Of a stretch of DNA of 15,251 bases, positions 1 through 7,793 are shown piece by piece. Positions within the stretch are counted from its first letter, which is position 1; every line of letters begins with the position of its first letter. The position numbers and the translations under genes were made by a program. The stretch is from assembly GCA_015490215.1 (NCBI GenBank), contig WFYH01000067.1:1-15251 (forward strand), written 5' to 3'. This DNA comes from Aquificaceae bacterium (lineage in GTDB: Bacteria > Aquificota > Aquificia > Aquificales > Aquificaceae). Under the pieces are notes generated by a model, which was not told where the DNA came from, ran no database searches, and saw only the letters and a list, made by a program, of their open reading frames with translations.

Positions 1-36
1 CCCGAAGAGAGCTACGAGTTTGAGCTGGAGCTATGA
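1..36 (+). CDS. C-terminal end of a truncated upstream gene
   Basis: The window opens inside a reading frame that ends PEESYEFELEL and then TGA at 34-36. Its stop overlaps the ATG of the next gene in an ATGA arrangement, so the two are very likely translated as one coupled unit. Eleven residues are too few to name a product. The tail is acidic and has no recognisable motif. That a frame stays open to the window edge is weak evidence alone, but the ATGA overlap supports it being a real gene end. Confidence 0.6.
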   Translation, partial: PEESYEFELEL

Positions 37-437
37 TCAGATTCCTAAGGAGAAGGACGGTTTACCTGATAGCGTTGGGTTTGGGAATAGTCATGTTCCT
101 TTACACCTTGCCTATCCTTTCCCAGCTCAGGGATAGGTTCGTTTACGAGTTCTTCAAACACAAAGAGTTCATGTTCTATTTAAAAAACGCAAAGGCACCT
201 TCCAAAAAGCATCTCGGCGAAGAGGAAGTTATCAACCTCCTTAAGCGCTACCGCATAACCCCAGAGAAGATCCAAAAGACTGAAACTGGCTACGAGATTG
301 AAATAAAGGAGCTGAGTTGGAGCTTGCTTCCCTACCTTATTAAGGACTTTGAAAAAAATTTTAGGATCTTGACCCTTTCGGCGGTGGATAACACGGGTAA
401 GGGTTTGTTTAAGGTTAGGGTGGTGTTGGGACAGTAA
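33..437 (+). CDS. Small single-pass membrane protein of unknown function
   Basis: This 134-residue protein is not recognised. A short basic N-terminus (RFLRRR) precedes one hydrophobic segment at about residues 8-28, so the predicted topology is N-terminus in the cytoplasm and the remaining ~105 residues in the periplasm. The soluble part starts with a charged, helix-prone stretch (about 30-75) and ends in alternating strands and helices (about 85-134). This architecture, in a gene coupled to an upstream partner, resembles small inner-membrane platform proteins such as GspM or PilO of type II secretion or type IV pilus systems. That comparison rests on topology and general fold only. The ATG at 33 is favoured because it overlaps the preceding stop codon. 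The gene ends 37 bp before glyQ, which seems to have its own promoter. Confidence 0.7.
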   Translation: MIRFLRRRTVYLIALGLGIVMFLYTLPILSQLRDRFVYEFFKHKEFMFYLKNAKAPSKKHLGEEEVINLLKRYRITPEKIQKTETGYEIEIKELSWSLLPYLIKDFEKNFRILTLSAVDNTGKGLFKVRVVLGQ

Positions 438-440
438 AGG

Positions 441-468
441 TTCTATAGACCTTTTCTCGGGTTAAAAT
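441..468 (+). promoter_or_regulatory. Candidate glyQ promoter placing the transcript start at or near the ATG
   Basis: A TAAAAT box at 463-468 ends only 6 nt before the glyQ ATG at 475. A weak TTCTAT lies about 16 bp upstream as a possible -35. No Shine-Dalgarno sequence is present in the AT-rich run into CCCC-ATG. If the box is used, transcription would begin at or within a base or two of the start codon, giving a leaderless mRNA. The -35 match is poor, so the call is tentative. Confidence 0.4.
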
Positions 469-474
469 ATCCCC

Positions 475-1317
475 ATGTTTTTCCAAGACATAATAATGTC
501 CCTTCTCAAGTTCTGGGCGCAGAGGGGATGTCTTGTATGGCAACCCTACGATATAGAGGTTGGAGCGGGAACTATGAATCCGGCAACCTTCCTCAAAGTT
601 CTCGGAAAGAACCCTTGGAACGTAGTATACGTTGAGCCTTCCCGCAGACCCCAAGATGGCAGATACGGAGAGAATCCCAACAGGCTCCAGCACTACTACC
701 AACTGCAGGTAATTTTAAAGCCCGCTCCCGATGACCCGCAGGAGATATTCCTTGACAGCCTGAAGGAGTTGGGAATAGACCCTAAAAAGCACGACATCAG
801 GTTCGTTGAGGACGACTGGGAGTCGCCCACCCTCGGCGCTTGGGGACTTGGATGGGAGGTTTGGCTTGATGGGATGGAGATAACCCAGTTTACCTACTTC
901 CAGCAGTCGGGTGGGCTTGACCTTGACGAAATCTCCGTTGAAATTACCTACGGTCTTGAGAGGATAGCTATGTATGTTCAGGAAAAGGAAAGCGTCTTTG
1001 ATATAGAGTGGAAGGAGGGGATAACTTACGGGGACGTTTTCAAAAGAGCAGAGTGGGAGTGGAGCGTATACAACTTTGAAAAGGCGGACGTTGATCTCCT
1101 ATTTAAACTCTTTGAGCTTTACGAGAAGGAGTCCCTGAGGTTGATAGACGAAAAACTTGTTCTGCCCGCATACGACTACCTTCTCAAATGCTCCCATACC
1201 TTTAACCTACTTGATGCACGTGGAGCGATTTCAGTTCAGGAGAGGGCAAGATACATAAGGAGGATGAACAATACCGCCCGCAGGATAGCCAAGCTCTACT
1301 TAGAGCTTACTCAGTAG
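475..1317 (+). CDS. glyQ: Glycyl-tRNA synthetase alpha subunit
   Basis: This is the alpha chain of the bacterial alpha2beta2 glycyl-tRNA synthetase. It carries the class II catalytic core that activates glycine and transfers it to tRNA-Gly, while the beta chain (glyS) supplies tRNA contacts. The 280 residues match the usual 280-300 for GlyQ. Diagnostic segments are visible from the N-terminus: [19 protein letters not shown] near residues 18-36, [40 protein letters not shown] and the [11 protein letters not shown] stretch. The C-terminal helical part ends with [18 protein letters not shown]. The start at 475 gives a normal N-terminus but has no Shine-Dalgarno sequence. glyS is not in the window, so the two subunit genes are apparently unlinked. 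The 3' end overlaps the convergent tsaC by 18 bp, leaving no space for a terminator. Confidence 0.97.
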   Translation: MFFQDIIMSLLKFWAQRGCLVWQPYDIEVGAGTMNPATFLKVLGKNPWNVVYVEPSRRPQDGRYGENPNRLQHYYQLQVILKPAPDDPQEIFLDSLKELGIDPKKHDIRFVEDDWESPTLGAWGLGWEVWLDGMEITQFTYFQQSGGLDLDEISVEITYGLERIAMYVQEKESVFDIEWKEGITYGDVFKRAEWEWSVYNFEKADVDLLFKLFELYEKESLRLIDEKLVLPAYDYLLKCSHTFNLLDARGAISVQERARYIRRMNNTARRIAKLYLELTQ

Positions 1318-1899
1318 CTTTTCCAGATCCCAAGGGCTGTAAACCCCTTCCCTTAAAACTTTGGGTTTTCCCCTTAGGTCTATAAGGGCTGAGGGTTTTC
1401 CTTCCAAAGGACCTACATCTACATAGAGGGGAACCTCACCACCGAAGTAGGCGATCGCTTCCTTTACATTCCTTGCCGGGGGTTTGCCCTCCGGATTTGC
1501 ACTAGGAGCAACCAGCGGTCTTGCAAAATACCTTAGGAGTCTTTCTATAAATCCGCCCTTCGGTAGCCTCACCGCAACGGTGGAGGTTCCGAGCCAGTAG
1601 TAAAGACGGGTTTTCTTCCTAAGAACGAGAGTCAGATGGGGTCTGGTCAGCAACCTTCTCTCTGCGTGAGTCATTTCCAAAGACAGCTTCCCGACCCAGC
1701 TGATATCCGGAATGAGGAGGACGAAAGGTCTCCCGGAAGGTCTGCGTAACTTTTTTAGTCTCGTCACCGCATCGTAGTTGAGGGCGTCGGTTACTATTCC
1801 GTATATGGTATCGGTGGGTACCACAGCAAAGGAGCCTTCATTCAATACCTTTGCACACTCCTTTACCGCTCTTTCTTCCGTGGACTTGATGATGAGCAT
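1300..1899 (-). CDS. tsaC: Threonylcarbamoyl-AMP synthase (TsaC/YrdC/Sua5 family)
   Basis: TsaC makes threonylcarbamoyl-AMP from threonine, bicarbonate and ATP. This is the first step of N6-threonylcarbamoyladenosine (t6A) formation at position 37 of ANN-reading tRNAs. Counting from the chosen start (199 aa), YrdC-fold signatures are VPTDTIYG at about 27-34, the KLRR basic pair near 50-53, the TLVLRKK strand near 90-96, VAVRLP near 108-113, [12 protein letters not shown] at 131-142, and a final VLREG. The length matches short TsaC proteins and lacks the extra Sua5 C-terminal domain. The frame stays open upstream to 1938, but that would add 13 residues overlapping leuB. The ATG at 1899 begins the protein where the family normally starts, so it is preferred. 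A TATAAT box lies only 3 nt before this ATG, which is awkwardly close. The 3' end overlaps glyQ. tsaB of the same pathway lies about 9 kb away. Confidence 0.93.
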   Translation of the reverse strand: MLIIKSTEERAVKECAKVLNEGSFAVVPTDTIYGIVTDALNYDAVTRLKKLRRPSGRPFVLLIPDISWVGKLSLEMTHAERRLLTRPHLTLVLRKKTRLYYWLGTSTVAVRLPKGGFIERLLRYFARPLVAPSANPEGKPPARNVKEAIAYFGGEVPLYVDVGPLEGKPSALIDLRGKPKVLREGVYSPWDLEKLLSKL

Positions 1900-1915
1900 G
1901 GCATTATAGTTTAAT
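1886..1915 (+). promoter_or_regulatory. Candidate leuB promoter inside the 5' end of tsaC
   Basis: TTGATG at 1886-1891 and TTTAAT at 1910-1915 are 18 bp apart and form a reasonable sigma-70 type promoter reading toward leuB. The -10 ends 9 nt before the leuB ATG at 1925, and no Shine-Dalgarno sequence lies between (CTTCTTACC). The predicted transcript is therefore leaderless or nearly so. The -35 falls inside tsaC codons. Confidence 0.5.
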
Positions 1916-1931
1916 CTTCTTACCATGAAAA
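1903..1931 (-). promoter_or_regulatory. Candidate tsaC promoter, divergent from and overlapping the leuB promoter
   Basis: On the - strand a perfect TATAAT occupies 1908 down to 1903, with TTTTCA 17 bp upstream at 1931-1926 as a partial -35. The box is only 3 nt from the chosen ATG at 1899, so a start at the usual distance would fall just inside the coding sequence. Either the start point is unusually close or tsaC uses a different start. The two divergent -10 regions lie within 13 bp, so polymerase binding at one promoter should exclude the other. Confidence 0.45.
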
Positions 1932-3010
1932 AATTCAAAATAGCTGTCCTAAAGGGCGACGGGATAGGTCCCGAGATAGTGGATGCAACCCTGAGGGTGC
2001 TTGAAAAGGTCGCCGAGCTTTACGGTGTGGAGTTCTCTTTTCAGGAAGGGCTGATAGGAGGCATCGCTATAGACAAAACCGGCGATCCCCTACCCGATGA
2101 GACCCTTGAACTGTGCAAGTCTTCGGATGCGGTTCTGTTAGGAGCGGTGGGCGGACCTAAGTGGGATGATCTTCCCACCCACAAGAGACCCGAGAAAGGA
2201 CTTTTGAGAATAAGAAAGGAGCTTGACCTTTTTGCAAACTTAAGACCCGCCAAGGTTTGGGAACCCCTGATAGACTCCTCACCCTTAAAGCCAGAAGTGG
2301 TGAAGGGAACGGACATGCTGGTAGTCAGAGAGCTTACGGGGGATGTCTACTACGGTGAGCCGAGGGGCATCTTTGAAGAGAACGGCAAAAGGGTGGGCGT
2401 CAACACTATGAAATACTCCGAGGACGAGATAAGGAGGGTTGTCAGAAAAGCTTTTGAGATAGCCAGAAAGAGGCGAAAGAAGCTCACCAGCGTGGACAAG
2501 TCAAACGTCCTTGAGGTGAGCGGTCTTTGGAAGGAGATAGTTGAGGAGGAAAAGAAGAACTTTCCCGACGTTGAACTTGAACACCTCTACGTTGACAACT
2601 GCGCTATGCAGATAGTAAGGCGTCCTTCCACCTTTGATGTAATCGTTACGGGCAACATCTTCGGGGATATCCTTTCCGATGAGGCGGGCGTTGTAGTGGG
2701 AAGTCTGGGTATGCTCCCCTCCGCAAGTGTGGGAGAGAAATACGCTCTCTACGAGCCTGTTCACGGTTCTGCACCGGATATAGCCGGGAAGGGTATAGCG
2801 AATCCCATAGCCACCATACTCTCCGCCTCCATGATGCTCAAGTACTCCTTTTCTATGGATGATGCGGCGGATCTCCTTGAAAGGGCGGTGGAGGAGGTTC
2901 TTAGGAAGGGCTACAGAACCCCGGATATATACTCTGAAGGGTGCAAGAAGGTGGGAACCAAAGAGATGACGGATAAAATAATAGAAACCTTGGAGGAACT
3001 CAAGGGGTGA
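1925..3010 (+). CDS. leuB: 3-isopropylmalate dehydrogenase
   Basis: LeuB oxidatively decarboxylates (2R,3S)-3-isopropylmalate with NAD+, the third step specific to leucine biosynthesis, in the cytoplasm. The 361 residues fit the family. Expected active-site residues are visible: substrate arginines R97, R107 (in FANLRP) and R135, Y142 in GDVYYG, K192 in VDKSNVL, and metal-binding aspartates D224 (VDNCAMQ), D248 and D252 (GDILSDEAG). The NAD-binding segment [16 protein letters not shown] lies at about 281-296. The FANLRP segment separates it from isocitrate and tartrate dehydrogenase relatives. No Shine-Dalgarno sequence precedes the ATG. The TGA stop overlaps the GTG start of the next gene (GTGA), which points to translational coupling. 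No other leucine genes and no leucine-rich leader peptide are present in the window. Confidence 0.97.
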   Translation: MKKFKIAVLKGDGIGPEIVDATLRVLEKVAELYGVEFSFQEGLIGGIAIDKTGDPLPDETLELCKSSDAVLLGAVGGPKWDDLPTHKRPEKGLLRIRKELDLFANLRPAKVWEPLIDSSPLKPEVVKGTDMLVVRELTGDVYYGEPRGIFEENGKRVGVNTMKYSEDEIRRVVRKAFEIARKRRKKLTSVDKSNVLEVSGLWKEIVEEEKKNFPDVELEHLYVDNCAMQIVRRPSTFDVIVTGNIFGDILSDEAGVVVGSLGMLPSASVGEKYALYEPVHGSAPDIAGKGIANPIATILSASMMLKYSFSMDDAADLLERAVEEVLRKGYRTPDIYSEGCKKVGTKEMTDKIIETLEELKG

Positions 3011-4503
3011 TAAGGGCGCTTGCTTTCTTTCTGATAATAGTTTCCTTTTCCTTTCCCGCAAAGGTTAGAGATATAGGAAAGTTTTTCACAAGAACCGGCT
3101 ACGTGGTAGAAGTTTCCGACGGGCGGGTGATCCTTGATCTGGGAAGGGGCAGAGCCTTTAAGGGAGAGGTTTTTGAGGTAATCCTTGAGGGAGAGAAGAT
3201 CTACCACCCCGTAACGGGTAGGGTTCTTGGTCGCAAGGTGGAAGTTGTCGGAAAGGTAAAAATAGAGGAGGTGAAAAGACGCTATTCGGTAGCAAAGATA
3301 GTTGAAGGGGAAAACATAAGAAGGGGTGACAAAGTTAGGCTCTCCTACGGGGAGGTGTGCTTTTGGGGAACGGATGAAGGGTATTTCAAGGTGAGCGCTT
3401 ACTTGGAAGAAGTAAAGAGGGGAACGGACTGCCCCTACATAATAAGGGAGTTTGAAGACGGCTTCGGTGTTGAGTTTATGGGAAGAGCCATAGCCTTCTT
3501 CCAAAAGCCTCGCAAGGTGCAAGTGGTAAAGGAGAGGGAACCCGAAGAGTTCAACATGAAGGCAAAGCTCGTTCTTTCCTTTGATGAGATACCTCTTTCT
3601 GCGGACTCTTGCAGGCTCACCGACAATCTGAAGGAGTTTTTGGCGGTCCTTTTTGAAAACAGGGTTGTCTTTTACGAGATACTCAAAAAGGAGCTGGTTG
3701 AATTCACCTCCTTTGACCTACCTCCGGGCTACCCCATATGGTTAGAATGCGCTCCCTTGGAGGGAACAAAAGATTACCTTATAGTGAACATGATCTCAGG
3801 GGAAGATCCGAGTTCCCTGATAGTTAAGTTCGTCTCTGATTCTCCCGTCGTGGTTAAGAAAAACATACCTTATTTCCTGAGCGTCCTTGACAAAGAAAAT
3901 CCCCAAAAGACCTTCGTAGCCCAGAGCTTTGACGCCCGTGACGGGTGGGGTTCGGTCAAAAAGGTCAAGCTGGTTAAGGGAAAGCTTAAAGAGGAGTGGC
4001 CCTTCCCCGTCCCTTCGGGCTTTCGTCTTGACGGAGCCTTTATGTATGGAGACACCCTTATCTTCGTAGACAAGGACGGATACCTGAGAGTGTTCTGGAA
4101 AGATCAACAGCTCCTTTCAAAGCCCGACTTTGACGGCTCTTACACTACCGCACAGATTCCCGAAGCCTACGATGAGGATGAGGAAACGATCGTTTTCAAT
4201 CCAAAAGGTAGGGTGGTGAGCATAGGCAAAAAGGCTTATCCGTTGGTCATAAGAAACGTCAGGAGTCCCGTCTATAAGTTCTTAAATGTAAACAAGTTTA
4301 CCGAGGGAGAGGTCTACGTCCTTTTAGAGTCCAAAAAGAGGGTAAAGATGAAAAAGATAGTAGGTCCGAAGTTTGAGGAGGCTCTTCAGGCTATAGTGAG
4401 CACCAAGAGCGGAAGGATTTTCCTCTTTACAGCAAGGACCGGAACCCTTCCCGCAAGCAACAGGGGAGAAGCCTATGAGGTTACCATAAAGGCTACAAGG
4501 TAA
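3007..4503 (+). CDS. Exported protein with an FlgT-C-like domain and a long beta-rich C-terminal region
   Basis: This 498-residue protein begins with a signal peptide: a basic start, a hydrophobic core at about 5-16, and probable cleavage after FPA near residue 18. Residues about 29-113 look like the C-terminal domain of the flagellar protein FlgT: a strand '[16 protein letters not shown]', then 'KGEVFEV', '[11 protein letters not shown]' and a closing '[16 protein letters not shown]'. The remaining ~380 residues are predominantly beta, with glycine turns and short strands, compatible with a propeller but without a clear repeat register. Four cysteines (118, 142, 202, 248) could form two disulfides in the periplasm. 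The GTG start overlaps the leuB stop (GTGA), preceded by GGAGG about 10 nt upstream. lptB follows after 5 nt. An envelope role is plausible; there is no sign of catalytic motifs. The exact function is unknown. Confidence 0.8.
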   Translation: MIRALAFFLIIVSFSFPAKVRDIGKFFTRTGYVVEVSDGRVILDLGRGRAFKGEVFEVILEGEKIYHPVTGRVLGRKVEVVGKVKIEEVKRRYSVAKIVEGENIRRGDKVRLSYGEVCFWGTDEGYFKVSAYLEEVKRGTDCPYIIREFEDGFGVEFMGRAIAFFQKPRKVQVVKEREPEEFNMKAKLVLSFDEIPLSADSCRLTDNLKEFLAVLFENRVVFYEILKKELVEFTSFDLPPGYPIWLECAPLEGTKDYLIVNMISGEDPSSLIVKFVSDSPVVVKKNIPYFLSVLDKENPQKTFVAQSFDARDGWGSVKKVKLVKGKLKEEWPFPVPSGFRLDGAFMYGDTLIFVDKDGYLRVFWKDQQLLSKPDFDGSYTTAQIPEAYDEDEETIVFNPKGRVVSIGKKAYPLVIRNVRSPVYKFLNVNKFTEGEVYVLLESKKRVKMKKIVGPKFEEALQAIVSTKSGRIFLFTARTGTLPASNRGEAYEVTIKATR

Positions 4504-4508
4504 ACTTT

Positions 4509-5225
4509 ATGCTCACCGCCAAAGGTATAAGGAAGGTTTTTAAGGGAAGAGAGGTTTTAAGGGGTGTGGACATTTCGGTAGAGAGGGGGGAAGTTGTAGG
4601 TCTCTTGGGTCCCAACGGAGCCGGGAAAACCACTCTGTTCAATTCTCTGGTGGGCTTTGTGAAGGTAGACGGGGGCACGATAGAGTTGGACGGAGAAGAT
4701 GTGACTCACCTTCCGCCCCACGAGAAGGCAAAAAGAGGAATAGCCTTCCTCCCTCAAGAGCACACCCTCTTTGAGGAGCTTACCGTTCTTGAGAACCTCC
4801 TGATTTTCCTTGAATTTTTCACTGAAAGTAAAGAAGAGGCTATAGCCCGTGCGGAGGCCCTCCTTGAGGACTTCGGACTCCTTGAACTTGCCAACCAAAA
4901 GGCTCACACCCTGTCGGGTGGGCAGAAAAGGAGACTTGAGATAGCCCGAAGCCTTATAACCAAGCCCAAATACCTCTTCCTTGATGAACCCTTTGCCGGT
5001 CTTGACCCCATCATAGTGGGTGACATAAGGCGTATGGTTTTGGACCTAAAACACCAAGATATAGGCATCCTTATAACGGACCACAACGTCAGGGAAACCA
5101 TAAGCCTTGTAGATCGTGTTTACATAATATCCGAAGGGACCATTTTGGCAAGCGGAACGCCCTTTGAGGTGATTCAAAGGGAGGAGGTAAGGGAGGTTTA
5201 CTTAGGAAAGGACTTTAGCCTCTGA
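4509..5225 (+). CDS. lptB: LPS export ABC transporter ATPase LptB
   Basis: LptB is the cytoplasmic ATPase of the LptB2FG complex, which extracts lipopolysaccharide from the inner membrane and pushes it along the LptA bridge to the outer membrane. All ABC motifs are intact in 238 residues: Walker A GPNGAGKT at 34-41, Q-loop Q83, signature LSGGQ at 135-139, Walker B YLFLDE at 155-160, and H-loop H192. Features specific to LptB rather than a branched-chain amino acid ATPase are DEPFAGLDPI followed by GDIRRM, TDHNVRET, and a C-terminus of the VYLGKDF type. The ATG follows the preceding stop by 5 nt, with an AAGG ribosome site just before that stop. lptA, lptC, lptF and lptG are not in the window. 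The 3' end overlaps the convergent GGDEF-EAL gene by 24 bp. Confidence 0.93.
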   Translation: MLTAKGIRKVFKGREVLRGVDISVERGEVVGLLGPNGAGKTTLFNSLVGFVKVDGGTIELDGEDVTHLPPHEKAKRGIAFLPQEHTLFEELTVLENLLIFLEFFTESKEEAIARAEALLEDFGLLELANQKAHTLSGGQKRRLEIARSLITKPKYLFLDEPFAGLDPIIVGDIRRMVLDLKHQDIGILITDHNVRETISLVDRVYIISEGTILASGTPFEVIQREEVREVYLGKDFSL

Positions 5226-7793
5226 GGTGCTAAAGAACCTACCCTGACCCAGCTTAATACCCGCTTCCTTGACCGCTCTGAGATCTTCCTCCCTCTCTAT
5301 CTGCTCCGCTATACACTCTATCCCGAACCTGTCCGCTGCCGTTCTTATGATCTCAAGGAGGTCCCTACCTTCGGGATATATACCAGAGTTTCTTACAAAG
5401 ACCCCGTCTATCTTAACGAAGCCCACAACTCCAGACCATTCCTTTAAGTTAAGAAGGGAAGAGGTTCCGCTCCCGAAGTCATCTATTACTATCCCGTAAC
5501 CCATCTCTTTGAGCTTCTTTAACAGCTCAAGACCTTCCTTCCTGTCCCTGAAAGGCTCCCTTTCGGTAACCTCAATAAGTATCCTCTTTCTCAGGGAGTC
5601 CTCCAGTTCCTCCAACAGGGTAAAGATCCTACCCCTTTCTAAGGTTTTCGGTGAGATGTTTACAAAAAGCCGTTCTGTAGGATACCTCTTGAGTATATCC
5701 GGAAGCATCTTCACAAGTCCGAGGTCTATCTCCTCCAAGATACTGACGTCCGCAATATTCAGGAAGAACTCGGTCACGTGCTCGGGCTTCCCGTCCCTTA
5801 TTGCCCTGAAGAGTAGTTCGTAACCGAAAAGCTCACCTGATTGCAGGTAGTATATGGGTTCAAGCTCGTAGGTAAAAAGCCCCTTTTCAAGAAGCTCCGC
5901 TATATCCATACCCTTGCCGAACAGATCTTTGTAAAATTCCACGTCCTCCTTGGAGCGCAGGAAGATGGTTCTGTCCTTTCCGTTCTTCTTCGCTCTGTAG
6001 AGACCGATATCCGCGATCACCAGAAGCTCTTCGGGATCTTCCGTATCCTCGGGCAGGCTTGCTACCCCCACGCTTACGGTAACGGAGACGTAGCGATCCC
6101 TATCTATCCAAACCTTCTCCCTCTTTATAGCCTCCCTTATCCTTTCCGCTAACTTTACCGCCTCCTCTTTGGAAGTCCCTACGGAAAGGACCGTAAACTC
6201 CTCACCTCCGTATCTATAAACGGAGTCGGTCTGTCCCACGTTTTCCCTTATAACCGTTGCTATCCTCTTTAGAACTTCGTCACCTACCCTGTGACCGTAG
6301 GTGTCGTTCACATACTTAAAGTCATCTATGTCTATCATTATCAGGCTTAAACTCGTATTCCACTCGGAAGCCAATCGGGCAAGTTTCCTGAGGTCGTGGT
6401 CAAGCATCCTCCTGTTGGGTATGCCCGTAAGGGAGTCCGTTGAAGCCAAGTAGCAGAGCCTTACGGTTCCGGCTATATGCTGGGCTAACACCCTCAGGTA
6501 ACCCTCATCCTCTGCATCCACAGAGTGGTCAAATTCAAAAACAAGCCCTCCGAAAACCGACTCGCTCACCTTAAAAGCCATAAGGCTTCTGCAAAAGTTT
6601 TCCCCCCTTTGGACTTTGCACTCTAACTTCAGGTGATGAGCTATAACGTCCAAACCCTCTTCGGAGAAAAATTCTATAAGCTCCCTGATTCTATTCTTGT
6701 CCGCAAGTCCAGAGTATATGGACACTATCTCCCTGTTGAGGATCCGGTCCTCCAAAATCAAAAGGGATAGGCGGGCGTTAAAGATGGTGTTTATCCTATC
6801 AAGAACCCTCTTGGCAAAGTCGGGAAGCTCATCTAAAGAATCAACGGTGTAAAGTGCTGTTTCTACTATGAGTTCAAGCTTTTGCAGTCTCGTTTTGGTG
6901 TCTTGAGAGAACCTGTGGAGAACTCTTGCGGTGGCTCCAAATTCGTCCGCTGCAGAAAGGAGATCATCCATATTCGCATCGTAGTTACCCCTTTCAAGCT
7001 CCTCAATAGTCTGCCTGAGCCTCCTTATGGGGTAGCTGAGAAGCCTTGAAACGGGAAAGTAAGCCAAAAACAGAATAAGGGAGAATATGGCAAGCAGTCT
7101 TATATAGACCACTACCCTATCCGCAAGGAGCGTTTTTACAAAGTTTCCGAAAGGGACGGTGACCACCATGCGGGCGTTGGAAAACTCGTTGGGGTAAACC
7201 ACCTTTATAAAGGCTTCGGGAGTTTGGCCGGAAGTCACAAAGCGAAACTCCGCCCCGTATTTGGCTATGGCTCCCAACCTTTTGGAGAGTATGGACTCTA
7301 TGTAAGCCACATCGTGGCAGAAGGCAAAGGTGTCCTTGCCGTCCCTAATTATCGCTATACCCTTCCACGAGTCGGGTAGGAAAAAGAAAAAGTTTTCCTT
7401 TCCCTCGGAAACCTTCAGGGCTTCGGACAGCACCTGAGTGTTGAGGCTTCCCTTCTTCCCGTCGGGGAATACGGCACACTCTATAAAGGGACCCAAAAGG
7501 TTTTCAAAGACCTTCTCACCCTGTGTTCTGTAAAGAGCCACAAGGGTTCTATCGGCACGGAATAAGCCCTCCATAACGTTTGATATGGCGGTGGTCCTGA
7601 ACTTTGCCGCCCTAAGGCTAGCGGTTTCGACCTGTTTTTTTATGTCCCCGAAGGAAATGGCTACGTCTATAACGAAGGCGGTTACGAGGGATAGTGCTAC
7701 CAGCAGTGCAAAAAGCAGGGAAACCTTAGCGGGATAAGACCTTACCCCTACCCTCTCCTCTACAAAAAGGTTTATCTTCGGGATCAAACCCAT
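5202..7793 (-). CDS. Membrane-anchored GGDEF-EAL c-di-GMP enzyme with periplasmic sensor, HAMP and GAF-like region
   Basis: This 863-residue protein should both make and break cyclic di-GMP. Order of parts: transmembrane helix about 23-44; periplasmic sensor about 45-227 with two cysteines (106, 159); second helix about 228-248; HAMP-like linker about 249-302; GAF-like region about 305-448; GGDEF domain about 452-612; EAL domain about 632-863. The cyclase site reads RYGGEEF (GGEEF at 529-533), with metal-binding DIDDF upstream, so it looks active. The inhibitory RxxD site reads GQTD, so product inhibition is probably lost. The EAL domain keeps the key residues: E in YELLFR, N in VNIS, E in LIEVTE, DD in IDDFGSG, K in VKIDG and Q in GQG. 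It may be bifunctional or switched by its sensor. The ligand is unknown. The gene is solitary, with its own promoter region and overlapping lptB at its end. Confidence 0.93.
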   Translation of the reverse strand: MGLIPKINLFVEERVGVRSYPAKVSLLFALLVALSLVTAFVIDVAISFGDIKKQVETASLRAAKFRTTAISNVMEGLFRADRTLVALYRTQGEKVFENLLGPFIECAVFPDGKKGSLNTQVLSEALKVSEGKENFFFFLPDSWKGIAIIRDGKDTFAFCHDVAYIESILSKRLGAIAKYGAEFRFVTSGQTPEAFIKVVYPNEFSNARMVVTVPFGNFVKTLLADRVVVYIRLLAIFSLILFLAYFPVSRLLSYPIRRLRQTIEELERGNYDANMDDLLSAADEFGATARVLHRFSQDTKTRLQKLELIVETALYTVDSLDELPDFAKRVLDRINTIFNARLSLLILEDRILNREIVSIYSGLADKNRIRELIEFFSEEGLDVIAHHLKLECKVQRGENFCRSLMAFKVSESVFGGLVFEFDHSVDAEDEGYLRVLAQHIAGTVRLCYLASTDSLTGIPNRRMLDHDLRKLARLASEWNTSLSLIMIDIDDFKYVNDTYGHRVGDEVLKRIATVIRENVGQTDSVYRYGGEEFTVLSVGTSKEEAVKLAERIREAIKREKVWIDRDRYVSVTVSVGVASLPEDTEDPEELLVIADIGLYRAKKNGKDRTIFLRSKEDVEFYKDLFGKGMDIAELLEKGLFTYELEPIYYLQSGELFGYELLFRAIRDGKPEHVTEFFLNIADVSILEEIDLGLVKMLPDILKRYPTERLFVNISPKTLERGRIFTLLEELEDSLRKRILIEVTEREPFRDRKEGLELLKKLKEMGYGIVIDDFGSGTSSLLNLKEWSGVVGFVKIDGVFVRNSGIYPEGRDLLEIIRTAADRFGIECIAEQIEREEDLRAVKEAGIKLGQGRFFSTSEAKVLS

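Noticed and set aside
1900..1938. Longer tsaC start at 1938
   Set aside because: It would add 13 residues (MNFFMVRR...) not typical of the family and overlap the leuB start codon; the predicted -10 lies inside that extension.
2501..3522. Long - strand open frames opposite leuB and the following gene (up to 203 codons)
   Set aside because: Composition is unlike neighbouring proteins, no motif is visible, and both oppose genes with clear function or coupling on the + strand.
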